A stretch of 64,000 nucleotides of DNA from Akanthomyces muscarius (lineage: Eukaryota > Ascomycota > Sordariomycetes > Hypocreales > Cordycipitaceae), in contig NC_079242.1 in the NCBI RefSeq assembly GCF_028009165.1, positions 992,001 through 1,056,000 of the forward strand, read 5' to 3'. The translations under genes were made by a program, and so were the position numbers. Below are positions 12,375 through 23,362 of this stretch, one piece after another (the stretch's first letter is position 1; each line of letters opens with the position of its first letter). The notes under the pieces are model-generated. The model ran no database searches. It was not told where the DNA came from and saw only the letters and a list, made by a program, of their open reading frames with translations.

Positions 12375-13023
12375 GGCGGGGTTGTAGGGTAAACCGAGCA
12401 GTGCTGTGTTGAGATGAGCCAAGAGCTCCTTGAAGTAGCTATGTCAAAATTGGATTGGGAAAAGAGTATGTGTTGCACCGGGGGGTTTAACCAAGTAGGT
12501 GTTGTGTCGACGGCCTCCAGCGATAAAAAGGATGAGTGGTAGTGGGTAGTGGGATTGGAAGATGGCCGTCTGGAGAGGCAAGATGGGAGGAAAAGGCTTG
12601 TGAGGGAGCCCGTGCACGGCGGCCCCAGCTGACGCCACTACCTCGGGAGGCCTTCAGTGGTGGCAGGGCTGTTCCCACTCACCAAGAAGAAAAGTAACTC
12701 CATTCTGCAAGCTGCCAGCTCAATTCGTATCACTACTGTTATGGCGGCTATTTTTCTATTTCTTTCATCATTCTCCTGCAATTACGTTATACGCTGCGGC
12801 CGCTCAAGCTGGGAACCAAGGACAGAATAGAATGCCAACTTTTAGAAGCTTATATTTATAAAATAAGATATCTGTATAAGATGCCAAGTCTGTTATTGAA
12901 CGCAATTGCGTCGTCCAATCCAATGTAGTGATATGTGATGCTTTTTTAAGATGCAAAAATGTTAGATGTCTCCCCCAAGCGGCGTTTTTAACATCTCCAG
13001 TCCAATCCTTCGTACTTGTTCCT
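12375..13023. other. intergenic: het-c promoter and phosphatase 3' flank
   Basis: Minus-strand promoter of het-c on the left and the AT-rich 3' flank of the PP2C gene on the right (about 12830-12900). No additional gene seen. Confidence 0.5.
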
Positions 13024-14949
13024 TTACCGCTTGCCGCGTCGCGGATCCAAAGCTTCTTTGCGTCTGATTTCACGAACCTCCTTTGTGCCAATCGGTCCGA
13101 GACCGCCCTCAGAACGGCGCTCCCAGCCACCGAGCCGGACGACCTGGCAGGTAGCATTGTCGCCGTCGTCCGAGACCTCAGTGGCGTAGTCGACAACGGC
13201 GCGAGCGCCCTGCTCAGGGGTCCTCGCCTCCTTGACAATGTCGACAATCTCCTGGTCGGAGAGGGTGCCGCAGACGCCGTCGGACATGAGGACTAGAAAG
13301 GAGTACTGCGCGGGGCCAAGCTCGACGCGCGTGATTTCAGGCTCGGCAGAGACACCGATGCGCTTGCTGCGAATGTCACCAAAAGCGCGGCTGTTGGCGA
13401 GCCCGGCGATGCGCTCCTCGCCGAAGCTGTCGCCAGATACCATGGAGCCGGCGGGCGCGTAGCGGCGCAAGCGGCGGCTCTCTGTCGGCGTACTTGGGTG
13501 GTGGTCCGAGGTGAGCGGCTGCGGAAGGCCAGTGGCGGTGTCGCATAGGAGCACGCGGGTGTCGCCGACATGGGCGACGAGGAGCGTCGACTGCGCAGCC
13601 GGGTGCCAGAAAGGCGCTGGTGTGGGCGTGGAGATGAGCGCAATTGAGGCTGTCGAGCCGCCCTTGAAGCGCGTGGCGCCGCCAATGCCGTGACCCGAGG
13701 GCGTGGTGTGCGGCGCGCCGAGGATCTCGTCGTTGTTGACGGGCGAGTCGGATACGCGCAGGTCGTCCGGGTCTGCCTTGCGCGCTTGCGCAGAGACAAA
13801 GTCGAGGTCGGCACGGAGGAAGGCGTAGGTGAGGGCGGACTCGAAAGACACCACTGAGTTGTGGGAGACGTCGTCGGACAGGTCAAAGTGGTCGGGGTTG
13901 AAGCGACGAAAGTAGCCGCCGATGGTGTCGGCATACTCGGAAACAAGGTCGCGCTCAAGCTTGACGGCTTTCGGGTAGTCTTGCAGCTTGGCAGGCACGG
14001 CGTCCTCGCTTTGTAGTGGTTTCCCATGTTTAGGAGCTTGGCGCATCGAGGCCGTGTCGGGGTCCTCAACCTTGTCCTCGACTTCCTCTACTTTTTTGAG
14101 GTGTACAGATTGCAACGCCTTTTCCTTAGTAAGGTCACCGTCCGTCTCGCGGCCAGGTTTGTGTTTGCGCAGGCTGCTCTTCAGCCCGAATGCGCTCGAC
14201 ACCTCTTCGATGTACCCGTGGAGTTCGTCGCGCAGGAAAGCTGAGCACTGTGTTCCACCGTGGCCGTCAAAGACGCCAAAGTAGAATATTTGGGGGTCGC
14301 CGGATTGGCTCTCCGCGGGCGTGGCCTCCCCGGGTTTTTGCTTGATGCTCATGGGGCCGCGCTTCGCAAAGGCAGGAATATCGACAATGCCAGCCTGGTC
14401 GGTATCTTCGTTGTACGGCCGGCTGCCTCTCGAGCTCGCGGATCCGAAATGGTGCTTTGCTCGCCGCAGCGGGATTCGCACCACGGTGAGGTCGCGCCCA
14501 GACAAATTAGGAATGGCGACGGCGGGACCGGCACCCGGGCTCGGGGTGTGAGGCGTCGAGGCATCACGGGGCAGTTTATGGCCGCCTGTTATTCGTTTCG
14601 CGTCAGGATGCATGGAAGAGGAGGGAAGGTGCGTGACAAAGTAGGTGTGGAAGCCTCGCCGCTTTGATTCAGGCTTTTGAGTGGCAGGCTCGCGCGGCCC
14701 AGCTATCGAGATACGGTGGGAGGAGCGGCATGGCGAGTTCTGTTGTTGCAGCGAAGAAGATATTGTCCAAGGTGAGCCGTCGACTGTCTCTGGATCTCTA
14801 CTGGATTTAGGAGATGCGGCGCGCAGCTCTGAGAAGGTTCGCACAGTCCGTGGCCGAGCCGCCAGGGCCGGAACCAGGCTGGCGCACTCTGCGCAAAGAT
14901 AGGCGGCTCTGCTGGGAAGGCGGCATGCGCTATGCGCCATTGAAGCCAT
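13024..14949 (-). CDS. PP2C-type Ser/Thr phosphatase, probably mitochondrial (Ptc6/Aup1-like)
   Basis: A single exon of 641 residues. The metal-dependent phosphatase motifs appear in order: RPYNEDTDQAG, YFGVFDGHGGTQ, STASIALIS, VAHVGDTRVLLC, LTSDHHPSTPTESRRL, AFGDIRSKR, LVLMSDGVCGTLSDQEI and DDGDNATCQVV. All Asp residues that bind the Mn/Mg pair are present. The first about 60 residues are Arg/Ser/Ala-rich and nearly free of acids before residue 50 (PSRAAYLCAECASL; RPRTVRTFSEL), which suits a matrix-targeting presequence. A long insert follows the GHGG motif, including a Lys/Glu-rich stretch. The layout is most like fungal Ptc6/Aup1, linked in yeast to mitophagy and pyruvate dehydrogenase dephosphorylation. 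The phosphatase call is secure; the subfamily is inferred. ATG 14940 is a close second start. Confidence 0.9.
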   Translation of the reverse strand: MASMAHSACRLPSRAAYLCAECASLVPALAARPRTVRTFSELRAASPKSSRDPETVDGSPWTISSSLQQQNSPCRSSHRISIAGPREPATQKPESKRRGFHTYFVTHLPSSSMHPDAKRITGGHKLPRDASTPHTPSPGAGPAVAIPNLSGRDLTVVRIPLRRAKHHFGSASSRGSRPYNEDTDQAGIVDIPAFAKRGPMSIKQKPGEATPAESQSGDPQIFYFGVFDGHGGTQCSAFLRDELHGYIEEVSSAFGLKSSLRKHKPGRETDGDLTKEKALQSVHLKKVEEVEDKVEDPDTASMRQAPKHGKPLQSEDAVPAKLQDYPKAVKLERDLVSEYADTIGGYFRRFNPDHFDLSDDVSHNSVVSFESALTYAFLRADLDFVSAQARKADPDDLRVSDSPVNNDEILGAPHTTPSGHGIGGATRFKGGSTASIALISTPTPAPFWHPAAQSTLLVAHVGDTRVLLCDTATGLPQPLTSDHHPSTPTESRRLRRYAPAGSMVSGDSFGEERIAGLANSRAFGDIRSKRIGVSAEPEITRVELGPAQYSFLVLMSDGVCGTLSDQEIVDIVKEARTPEQGARAVVDYATEVSDDGDNATCQVVRLGGWERRSEGGLGPIGTKEVREIRRKEALDPRRGKR

Positions 14950-15714
14950 CGTTGTCGGATTCGAAAGTAGGTGCGATTATTGCAGAGTGCCAACCAGCAT
15001 GTCGAGTCGAATTGATCGCGCAGCGAAGATCTCTGTCTTGTCTCACCCTGTCAGTTGTTGAGTCGGCCTAGCGGGGCGACTGTCAATTGTTGGCACTCAC
15101 AGTTCGACGAGGTGCAGCACAAAGCAGACGTAATGCTGAGTCCCAAGTCGCTGTTCCCACGATTCACAGAACTTGAGACGGCCGCAGATGGCCCTCCAAG
15201 ACCACGGCGTGAGGGGGTAGTGGAGCTTTAAGAAAGCCAAGTGCAAGTTTACCAAGTTTGAACTGGAGACGAAAGATTAGATCTGTTGAGTGCTAAGGTA
15301 CCTGTAGTGGCCGACGCAAAGCGTGGGGGTGCGACGGCTCCGCTGGGACAGTAATCCCAAGCCCGCAGTGACGCAGCGCAGCCAGTGCCAATCACTGTTG
15401 CCACTGTAGCCGCCCCTGCGCGCCCTGAAGAGGCTGCAGTACAGTGTGCCTTGCCCCCCTTCCAGGGCTCCTCTCGTCAGGGTTAGTTGATCACTCTGGA
15501 CCACCTAAATGTCCGCAACTTCCCCTGTGGCCAGCCGGCCGAGCACACCTTGTTAGGCATCTACGGTGCATCGCCACTACATCTGCAAAATCTTGGCTTT
15601 CTTCCTGTCCCCTTCCAGGCAAATCAAGGATACATCCCCGCTGCCGAGTTGCAATAATACGAAGCCAACGCCTTTTGTACAGCAATTCCATGTACGAATG
15701 CCCTAGACCAAAGG
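14950..15714. other. divergent promoter region
   Basis: Lies between two divergent starts (14949 minus, 15715 plus), so it should carry both promoters. No TATA-like box is obvious and nothing else was recognised. Confidence 0.5.
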
Positions 15715-17192
15715 ATGGGAGAGCCTGCCGCTGCCTCTGCAGACAGCGAGGGCTCTGACAGCACAACGGCGGATGGACGCAGGGTCGTGAATGTGGCCGT
15801 CGACGGCGACATTGTGCTCGACGTGACCTTTGAGACGTCGCTGGAGACTCTCAAAAAGCATCGCAAAGCAGAAGCCGCGGCGCTGCGCAAAACCCGGACG
15901 CCGAACCAGCCTGCCCCTGCCAGCGGCAGCACGCGTGTGCGGGTTGCGTACCGGCTGAGTCTCGAGGTGCTGAAACGCAACTCAAAGTACTTTGCCAATC
16001 TGCTTTCCAACCCGCAGTTTCGTGAGGCAGATACCATTGCCAGTGCCCATGTGAAGCTCCGCTCGATGAGAATCCAGCCCAAAGAGGCGAGCGTGCAAGA
16101 CCTTCCGTGGGTGGCTGTCGCCGACGATGACGATGCTACCAAGGCTGCGGGCCGCGAGGCCGCATTTGAGGATATGATGCGTATACTTCACAGGAAGCCG
16201 GCCAAGGCAAGCCGAGCAACCATGGCGTATGCCACCACCATTGCCATCATCGCAGACCGCTTTGACTGCGTCGCGGTTGTTGCGCGGGCCCTCAATACAG
16301 ATCTCAAGTTCAAATGGCCGTTGACAAGTACAAAGCCGCTGGTGGATGACGCAGGCCGACCAACTGAGGTCGAGCAAGTCTTGCGACAGAAGATCTTGGT
16401 CTCGTGGCTGCTGGGACAGCCGATGAGGCTGCAACAGTCGTCGCGCGAAATCATCATGCGCGGGTCCAGTCTTTGGAGCGTGTATCACGAGCCAGACAAC
16501 GCATCAACAGCTGCGTGGTGGAATCTCCCGGATGGTATAGAAGGTAAGACTGCATTTACCTCCAGATACCGATTCGCTGCGTACTAACTCTGGCAGATGA
16601 ACTCCAACACCGTCGAGAGTGCATACTCAACACTCTTGCCTCTATCCAGAAGCATTTTCTCGATCTATACTCGTCTCGGGAACGACAGTGCAAGCTAGGC
16701 TATGATTCCAGCGCAGCCTGTGACTCGTTTCAGCTGGGGCAAATGATCAAGTTTCTCGTCTCGAAGAATTTGTTATACCTGGTAGACTACAGCGCATCAT
16801 CCATCAATGCAGTGCCAGATGCCTCATCTGTCAACATTGACGAGCTTCTGGGCACACTGAGGCAGTGTCCCAACTACCAAATTGACAAGAATCACACAAA
16901 CTGCGGCCCACGAGTGCGTATAGGACCAATTCTGGACTATATTCAGTCGATGCTCTCCGCAAGTGTCGTGTCATTGTCGCATGCCGACTGGAAGAATCGA
17001 CGCGAGACGGCATCCTGGGTGCCAGACCAGGGCTCAGACACGGCCAACGGCGACGAAGAGAAGAACGCATTCTTATTCACCCGATCCGTAGCTAACGACC
17101 AGCGTCTGCGGTATGAGGGCGCGCTCTACGTTGATAAGATGGCCAAGCAGCTATTTACATCTCAGGCGTGGAACTGGACTCCGGAGGCGTGA
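15715..17192 (+). CDS. BTB/POZ-like fungal protein
   Basis: Two exons (15715-16543 and 16597-17192; 53-nt intron with a GTACTAACTC branch site) give 474 residues. After an acidic N-terminus, a beta-rich segment (VVNVAVDGDIVLDVTF) and the stretch VRVAYRLSLEVLKRNSKYF, then ANLLSNPQFRE, resemble the BTB/POZ core of fungal proteins in which a ligand-like strand precedes the SxxFxxML-type helix. The rest is helical (ATTIAIIADRFDCVAVVAR; DELQHRRECILNTLASIQ). Large fungal families of this type are unstudied; some BTB proteins are substrate adaptors for cullin-3 ligases. No catalytic motif, membrane segment or signal peptide is seen. The fold is probable; the function is unknown. Confidence 0.75.
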
Positions 17193-18433
17193 GGGCACCA
17201 TTAGGTGGGCAGGGCAATTTATTTTCATATATAAGAAACCGCATTGATTTCTCAGTCGTGAAACAGCACGCACACATTCTGCGTGTTATTAGATTGGCGA
17301 ATTTAAAAGGGAAGCATGCAGCTCCATGCAGGTCATTACTCGCACCAAACTACAGCGGCCCACCTCTTGACAGGTGAACTACTGTCAAGCTGCTAGTGTT
17401 GTTTCTACTGACTCTTACTGTTTTTCGTGCTGCTTCATTTTGTTGAGCGTGTTGTTTATTTATTTACAAAACATGACAGCACCCGGTGGTTTTTTTTTTA
17501 CTGATGTACATCCCAAGCACCCGGGGTTCTAACGGCGGCCGAGACGGAGCGAGCGAGTTGCATATTCCTGCATCAAACTGGGGTCGCGGAAGCCAGGTCA
17601 CGTACAAGGGGCGAACGGAGGTGCCTGCAGGACCGAAGAAAAAAAAGCGCAAACCAGTCGGTCGTCGTTTAAAGTTTGCTGAGTTTGCGGTAATGGCAGC
17701 TTCGTCTCTTACTTTTTGAAACTGAGTTTTTTGCCCTCCTTCCTCTCCTACATGAATTAGAGCATCTACCTGTACTAAAGGGGTACCTCGTGATGCACGC
17801 GAGTCCAGCTGTGGCAGCAGGTAGCCTCAGGTAGCCCCGCTGTCACGCGGTGTGGCGGGTGGTTCGCGCCACCACTGAGCAGCCACTAATACGCTGGAGC
17901 ATCGCTGCAGACGCACGCTTGCAATGCCCTGAAGGGCCCTGTGGATTGGCAAGAAACGCTGTAAATAGGTAGGCGGTTCCACGACAGACGGGGCAGGCGC
18001 TGACAGTCCCAGTGACCTGGTCTTTGCTGAGCGCAGCACCAAAAACGCGGGTCACTAACGCTCTTACCCTCGCCCGCATCCGTCGCGCCAGAGCAGAACC
18101 AGACCGCGTAACCACTTGGCCGGCGAGAGTTAAGAGTCGGGCATCACAGGCAGCCTCTTTCTCTTTTACTTCTTCATTCTATCCCATCGAGCACAACGAA
18201 ATATTCCTCGCTTCATACTCGCTCGACACGCTCCTCCAGATTTTTCGTTTCTTCAGTCGCTGCATGACCACCCCGCGAAGCGCTCTGCTTTCTCGTGCTT
18301 TATTCTCGGTCTTGTCCGGAACGGCCTCTCGACGACGGGTAATTGCCAGGCCCCCGATACGCTTCTGTCTGCGAGGGAAGACGGCTGCTTACTGTCGAAC
18401 CCAACTTAAAAAATTCAGCCGCTGAATTTCCGC
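17193..18433. other. intergenic: 3' flank and long promoter/5' UTR of the Whi5-like gene
   Basis: Contains the 3' UTR of the BTB-like gene and about 1 kb upstream of the Whi5-like start, including a GTAGCCTCAGGTAGCC direct repeat near 17820 and pyrimidine-rich sequence at 18150-18260 typical of fungal transcription starts. Short open frames look incidental. Confidence 0.5.
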
Positions 18434-20067
18434 ATGTCGCAACCAGGTCCGGGTGCCAGCAGCGGCGAGGCGGTGCCGTCGTCCTCGGCGTCGTCGAGAC
18501 GCGACGGAAACGACTTCACAGTCCCGGCGACGCCGCCCATCGCCAACGCACATGCCGAAGCCGGCGCCACATCCTCAACCCTCCACGCCTCCGGCATCAT
18601 GGACGGCATCTCCGGTGCCTCGCAAAAGGCATGGGCTTCCTCCTCGACTTTCGAACCCTCCATAACAACGGCCGCGGGCTCGGCGCCGCATGATTCGTCC
18701 CAAACCACACCCGACTCGCAAGAATCCGTCACCATGAATTCCGGTGACACAAGGCCGGCTGGTGACCTGCTGGCCATTGGAGCCGCCGGCTCTCAAGAAG
18801 CCAAGAGCCAGGCTGGACAACAACTGCTGCAGCTTTCGGCCATTGCTGCCGCGCAACAACGTCTTGACCAAGAGGACGCCGCGGTTGGCTCGCGGAAACG
18901 CACGGCCAACGGCGAGGTCAAGATGCGAAGCAGGAGTAATAGTCCAATCAAGGGTCATGGCAGAAGTATCAGTGCCGTCAGCATGAACTCGGCAGGCAGC
19001 CATATTGGAGACGTACGCATCCCCATCGTTAATCTTACTGCCCGCCTCTTCTCTAACACGCCTTATAGATGTCGGCGGATCTCAAGACACGGTTGGCGTA
19101 TGCCATGATGAAGGTCAACCACGGCTGGCAGTCGCGCTCCCTCGACGAAGTCGAATCTCTCGCTTCGCAAGCCGCATCGCCAGTCTCAAGCAACTCTACG
19201 CTCCATCGTCGCCTATCCTCCTCCACCAGCCCCCGACCACCGCCAACATCCGCAGCGCAAGTCCGCTTTGCGCCTGATCCTGTAGAACCTCGCCGGAAAT
19301 CTCACTCGCCCCCGGGACGGTCCGGCAAGCCAACTCTGGCTCCTCCAGCGCCCATCCAGCCCTCGTTGTCCAAACAATCCATCAATGGCCGTCGAAATCC
19401 TGTACCAAGGCATACACCTACACTTCTCACACACTCGCATTCCGCCTCCGCCGCACACAGCTACTCACCACGACAGCATCCGGACGCGGGTGCCATGTCC
19501 TCATCACAACCATCACGTCCGTCTGAAGGCATAGCCTACTCGCCGCATCAAAACGTTCGAGAACAAGACGCTATCGAGACGCTCCTGTTCATGAGCAGTC
19601 CAAACAACTCTTCAAACCTTAAGCATGCCTTTTCCCCGTCCGTCTCGCCTGCACCGCAACAAGGGCTTCTGCACGAGGCTATGCACCGTAACACACCGTC
19701 AAGTAGCTTCCGAAAGGGCCTGCCTGGTCAGCGCCCACCCATCCCCCAACGGAGGGTCGGCTTCGACCAGTCGCCAGTCATGGGGCCGCCGCCGGGTTCG
19801 CCCATGGAGCTGGACTCACCGCAGCAGCCATACCGGTCGCCCAACGCCTGGACGCCAAAGCGGCGGGCCAACGGGGTCAGCGGCCATTTGCGTGGCGCGC
19901 TGTCGCTGCCTAGCGGCCTTGGCCTCGGCAACGGTCGCGCGAGACAGGCGCTGCGCGACGAGGATATCGAGCGTATGCTGGACCAGACACCCGACGACAG
20001 CTCAGACGATGAGGACATCAAGCTACCGCCCAGAACAAATGGCGTGGCTGGTGCGGTTGGCATATAA
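18434..20067 (+). CDS. Whi5/Nrm1-type G1/S transcriptional repressor
   Basis: Two exons (18434-19012 and 19069-20067; 56-nt intron) give 525 residues. The first codons of exon 2 encode LKTRLAYAMMKVNHGWQS followed by RSLDEVESLA, the short conserved motif by which yeast Whi5 and Nrm1 bind the SBF/MBF transcription factors. The rest is largely disordered, rich in Ser, Pro and Ala, with many SP/TP dipeptides that could be cyclin-dependent kinase sites (SNSPIKG, PATPP, SPSVSPAP, DQTPDDSSDDED). A basic stretch (GSRKRTANGEVKMRSRS) may be a nuclear signal. Family role: hold G1/S genes off until CDK phosphorylation releases the repressor. The motif is clear; the equivalence to Whi5 rather than Nrm1 cannot be settled here. 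Confidence 0.88.
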
Positions 20068-20465
20068 GGGAGCTGAAAATACATACATTTTTTGGATGAT
20101 TATACCCACGACTTTCATTTTTGGCCTGTCATTGCAAGGAAGATTCATATACATGTGTATAAATAATCGTTTGGACTAAAATTGCGTTGGACATAGAAAG
20201 AGTAACATTTCACAGGAATGTTTGGTCTATTCGACTTATCATTATTGGGCAGCGTCATTACATTGAAGTATTACTCGCACTTGGTTTCTTTGCGCATTAT
20301 TTTTACTTTGAGGATGCTTGAGGGACACTCTCTTTCGAGCTTTTAAACTCCAAACCCTCGCTAGAATGAGTAATGAAAATTACACTCTCTCTAATGCATC
20401 GACATTCTGCCAACCGTAAATAAAATGAGATGTTGCTCACTCCCAACGCAGCCCCTCCCCTGTGA
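20068..20465. other. convergent 3' flanks
   Basis: AT-rich region between two convergent stops. Nothing beyond 3' UTR sequence is seen. Confidence 0.5.
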
Positions 20466-20885
20466 TCATCTGGCTTCCCCCTTTGCAATCTCCCCTACCA
20501 ATGATCTGCCCCTGCTCGTCTCCGACGCCCATTCGTCCGGGCCAAAGAGGTCAAACATGCCCACCTTGTGCAGAACCGGCACCGCCGCGCGAATCGCCGC
20601 CTCGAGCGTATCCTGCGCACCTGCGTCGCCCGCCGCCGCCGCCGCGTCGTAGGCGCGGATATTGACGAGCAGCGCGCCCACCGTCCCCGTCGGTATCGTT
20701 TCGCCGCTGGGCAGCTTGACGACGGGAAAGGAGCCGGCCGACGTGCCCAGCGTCTTGTTGTTGATGGCCTGGAGGCTCTCTTGGGTGGTGGGTTCGCGGG
20801 ACATGATGGGGCTGGAGGTGTGGAAAGAGGCGGTATGCCTGGGCAGGCGGCAGAGTTGCACAGTGCGGAGGAAGAGCGGATTCAT
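20466..20885 (-). CDS. small conserved protein, possible mitochondrial form
   Basis: A single exon of 139 residues from ATG 20885. The first 27 residues (NPLFLRTVQLCRLPRHTASF) are basic and free of acids, like a mitochondrial presequence. A second ATG at 20804 starts a compact 112-residue core (SREPTTQESLQAINNKTLG). The core has TIPTGTVGALLVNIRAYD and ends VGMFDLFGPDEWASETSRGR. I believe similar short proteins occur in both fungi and bacteria, but I cannot name a biochemical function. Low-complexity Ala codons (AAAAAGDAGA) sit mid-protein. The two starts could give two locations. The coding call rests on codon use, size and the ordered core. Confidence 0.75.
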   Translation of the reverse strand: MNPLFLRTVQLCRLPRHTASFHTSSPIMSREPTTQESLQAINNKTLGTSAGSFPVVKLPSGETIPTGTVGALLVNIRAYDAAAAAGDAGAQDTLEAAIRAAVPVLHKVGMFDLFGPDEWASETSRGRSLVGEIAKGEAR

Positions 20886-21644
20886 TTTGTTTTTGATGAG
20901 ATGTGATTGTGAATAATGATGAGAGTGAGGGGTTCACATTCCGTCGTTTGGGTCTTTATATATTCGTCGTTGAAAAGCAATGCTGTTAGTCTTACACAGG
21001 CTCCACGGACTTTCCGTGGGAGAGGACCCTTGTCCTCGCGACTTCAACCAAAACCCGAGCCAAAACACTCATGATCGCCGCACTTTCTTTATTCATTTGT
21101 AAGAGGAGCAAGTTTATTGGAAATTTGATTTAATTCATGTAAGCGCAAAAGTCAACTTGACGCATGCTTGTCTATGTGACATTTAAATGATGGCGTGCAC
21201 TCCCGCATGCTCTCCCGCGTTCCGCCGCGTGGTGCATCAGCACGCTGACTTGAGTACACCACGCCTGGGTATTTCCTTGCCATATTAATCGAGGCGCTCC
21301 ACCGTGGCAGTATAACTATCGCTGCTGTACTCGGCGTTCTGTTCCAACCCGGACTTTTTTGGGGTTGTTCGTGCTGACTAGTACTGTTGTGCCTCCTTGT
21401 CTCGTTGTCACTCGCTCCCCATTAAGCCTCTCACCGTTGTTGGGCCGAAGTAATCTTGGCCATGTGTCGAGGATTTTCCCCCTACGTCTCCCGACGTTGA
21501 GCACCACTCCGTCGTTGGCATCATTAATGCCTCGGATGCGTTCTTGGCCTGCTGAAACAGCCACTTAAAAACAGCGACGCGGGCAGTACTCTTTAATTTT
21601 CCATACAGGGTCTATCGCCAGTACCTTTTTGCACTTTGGAGATA
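20886..21644. other. intergenic
   Basis: Minus-strand promoter of the small conserved gene and downstream flank of the CFEM receptor gene. No gene recognised. Confidence 0.5.
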
Positions 21645-23362
21645 TTAGACGCTTCCCCTCCACGTGGTTGGATGCTTCGCCATCAGGGATGACGCATGGG
21701 TCTGCCACGCGTCACCAGGCTTGGTGCCGATAGACGACCCAGTGGTGCTCAACTCCTCCCGCAAGCTAGATACTGCTATTTGGCTTGCTGCTTTCGGAAC
21801 CCTTTCAACGGATGAGGAAGCTGGTGCTGATGAACGCTTTGGTAGAGGCACGTCGTGGAGTGTCACGTCGTCATACGCCTCACGGTGTGTATGCATTGTG
21901 CTGTTAGACTCGAGTCGATGCATGTTCGCGCCGTAGCTGCGTTGTGTTAGCTTCCGGTTATCCTCTCGGATTCAAAGTGTTCACTGCCGTCACGTACGAT
22001 GAGTTTGTACTCTGAGAAGAACCAAACGCTTTTGGCGCCATTCGGACGAGTATCAGGCGCATGGTCGGCAGACAAGTGCAAATGAAGCCAACTTCAAGCT
22101 CAATGGTGGACCACCAGACAATATCCCATTGGTCCCAGGTTGGATTCGATGTTGTGGCGTAGTCTTTCACAGAGGCTAGACGCAGAAAGGATACCACAGT
22201 CACGCTGCCCGCAGAGTAGACGTTAGAAAAAGTCGACGGCCACACGAGATAAAACAAAGACCAGGAGCAAACTCACATGACGCCGGTAAATAGCATGATG
22301 GCAGCGCCCAGCTTTTTCTTCCAGTGAAGTTGCAACTTATAGAGCTGGCTCAGAGGGATAGCCAGGAGCCAGATATCCGAGGCCACGCTCACAGCACTGT
22401 TTGCCCAGGCTCCCGCGTTGACATTGATGCAATGGCCTTCGAGAGACGGGTCGTTGATGTAGTTGTACTTGTTCCACTGATAGCTGATTGGTAGGCACTG
22501 GAAGATGAGTGCAATCCCAAACGCTGCTGCCGCCATGATGTGAAACGCGATTGTCCCCCACAAGAGAATCCGGACCCTGTGGCCGGAAAAGATGTTGAGA
22601 TAGAAGAATGTCAAGGTCAGCTTCACGAGCAGCATTAACAGAATGTAAATGACTTGAATCGCGTAAAAGGAACGGCCAAAGGCGACAAGGTCTGCGCTGC
22701 TCAGTCCCCACAGATCCGTGCCCAGCCCGTGGGCCGTGAGGCCAAATATGGTGAGGGCGACGCTCGGTAAGCCCAGAAGGATGGCGAGAACTATGGTCCA
22801 GTCTTCGGTATTCAGACGCTTGCTGATGCTGAAGAATTGCTTGTACACTAGGCGCGCCGTGACAATTGGGAGGGTAACGCAAGTGATGGCGACAATCATG
22901 ACGTTGAATTTCATTCGGCGATCTCGAACCGGCGCTGCGCACGTTATCTCGGTCGCATTTCTGGTGACTATGAATTCGGGTTAAATGGTGAAAAGTAACG
23001 GGCGGCCTCGGGCCCTTGGTAGTTGTTCTCCCGAGCTTCTCACATATGGCTTCTTGCATAGTGCACGAGGCGAGGACACAGTGGTCGACGGCGCTCTTGT
23101 CTGGGCCACAGATGCATGTTTGGTTCGATAGTGAGCAGAACTGCTCGACACAGGGCGTCTTTTTCTCGTCATGTTAGTGGCTCGGGGGCTTCAAGACGAC
23201 AGGAACAGATGAATCGAGCCGTACCGCGCAATGGGGAAGTTCCGATACGAAGTCGCTGGTGCCAATGCTGCTATCCCTGGGAGCAATTGACGACAGCAGT
23301 AGGGGCGCCGGCGTGGCGAGAGCAGCAGCGCCAGCAAGCGCCACCATCTCGACTGCTACCAT
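21645..23362 (-). CDS. CFEM-domain, PTH11-like seven-helix receptor
   Basis: Five exons (23362-23225, 23158-23044, 22967-22277, 22204-21998, 21936-21645) give 480 residues, all in phase. A signal peptide (VAVEMVALAGAAALATPAP) precedes a CFEM domain split by two introns: ELPHCATPCVEQFC, SNQTCICGPDKSAVDHC, VLASC and RNATEITC supply exactly eight Cys. Seven hydrophobic helices follow (for example MIVAITCVTLPIVTARLVY, YAIQVIYILLMLLVKLTL, IWLLAIPLSQLYKL), ending with a Ser/His-rich cytosolic tail (MHRLESNSTMHTHREAYDD). Introns carry CTAAC/GCTAAC branch sites near their 3' ends. CFEM-PTH11 proteins act in surface sensing in plant- and insect-associated fungi; the ligand here is unknown. ATG 23404 would add 14 residues. 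The last exon rests on the strong GTACGT donor at 21997; without it the protein ends at 21958. Confidence 0.85.
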
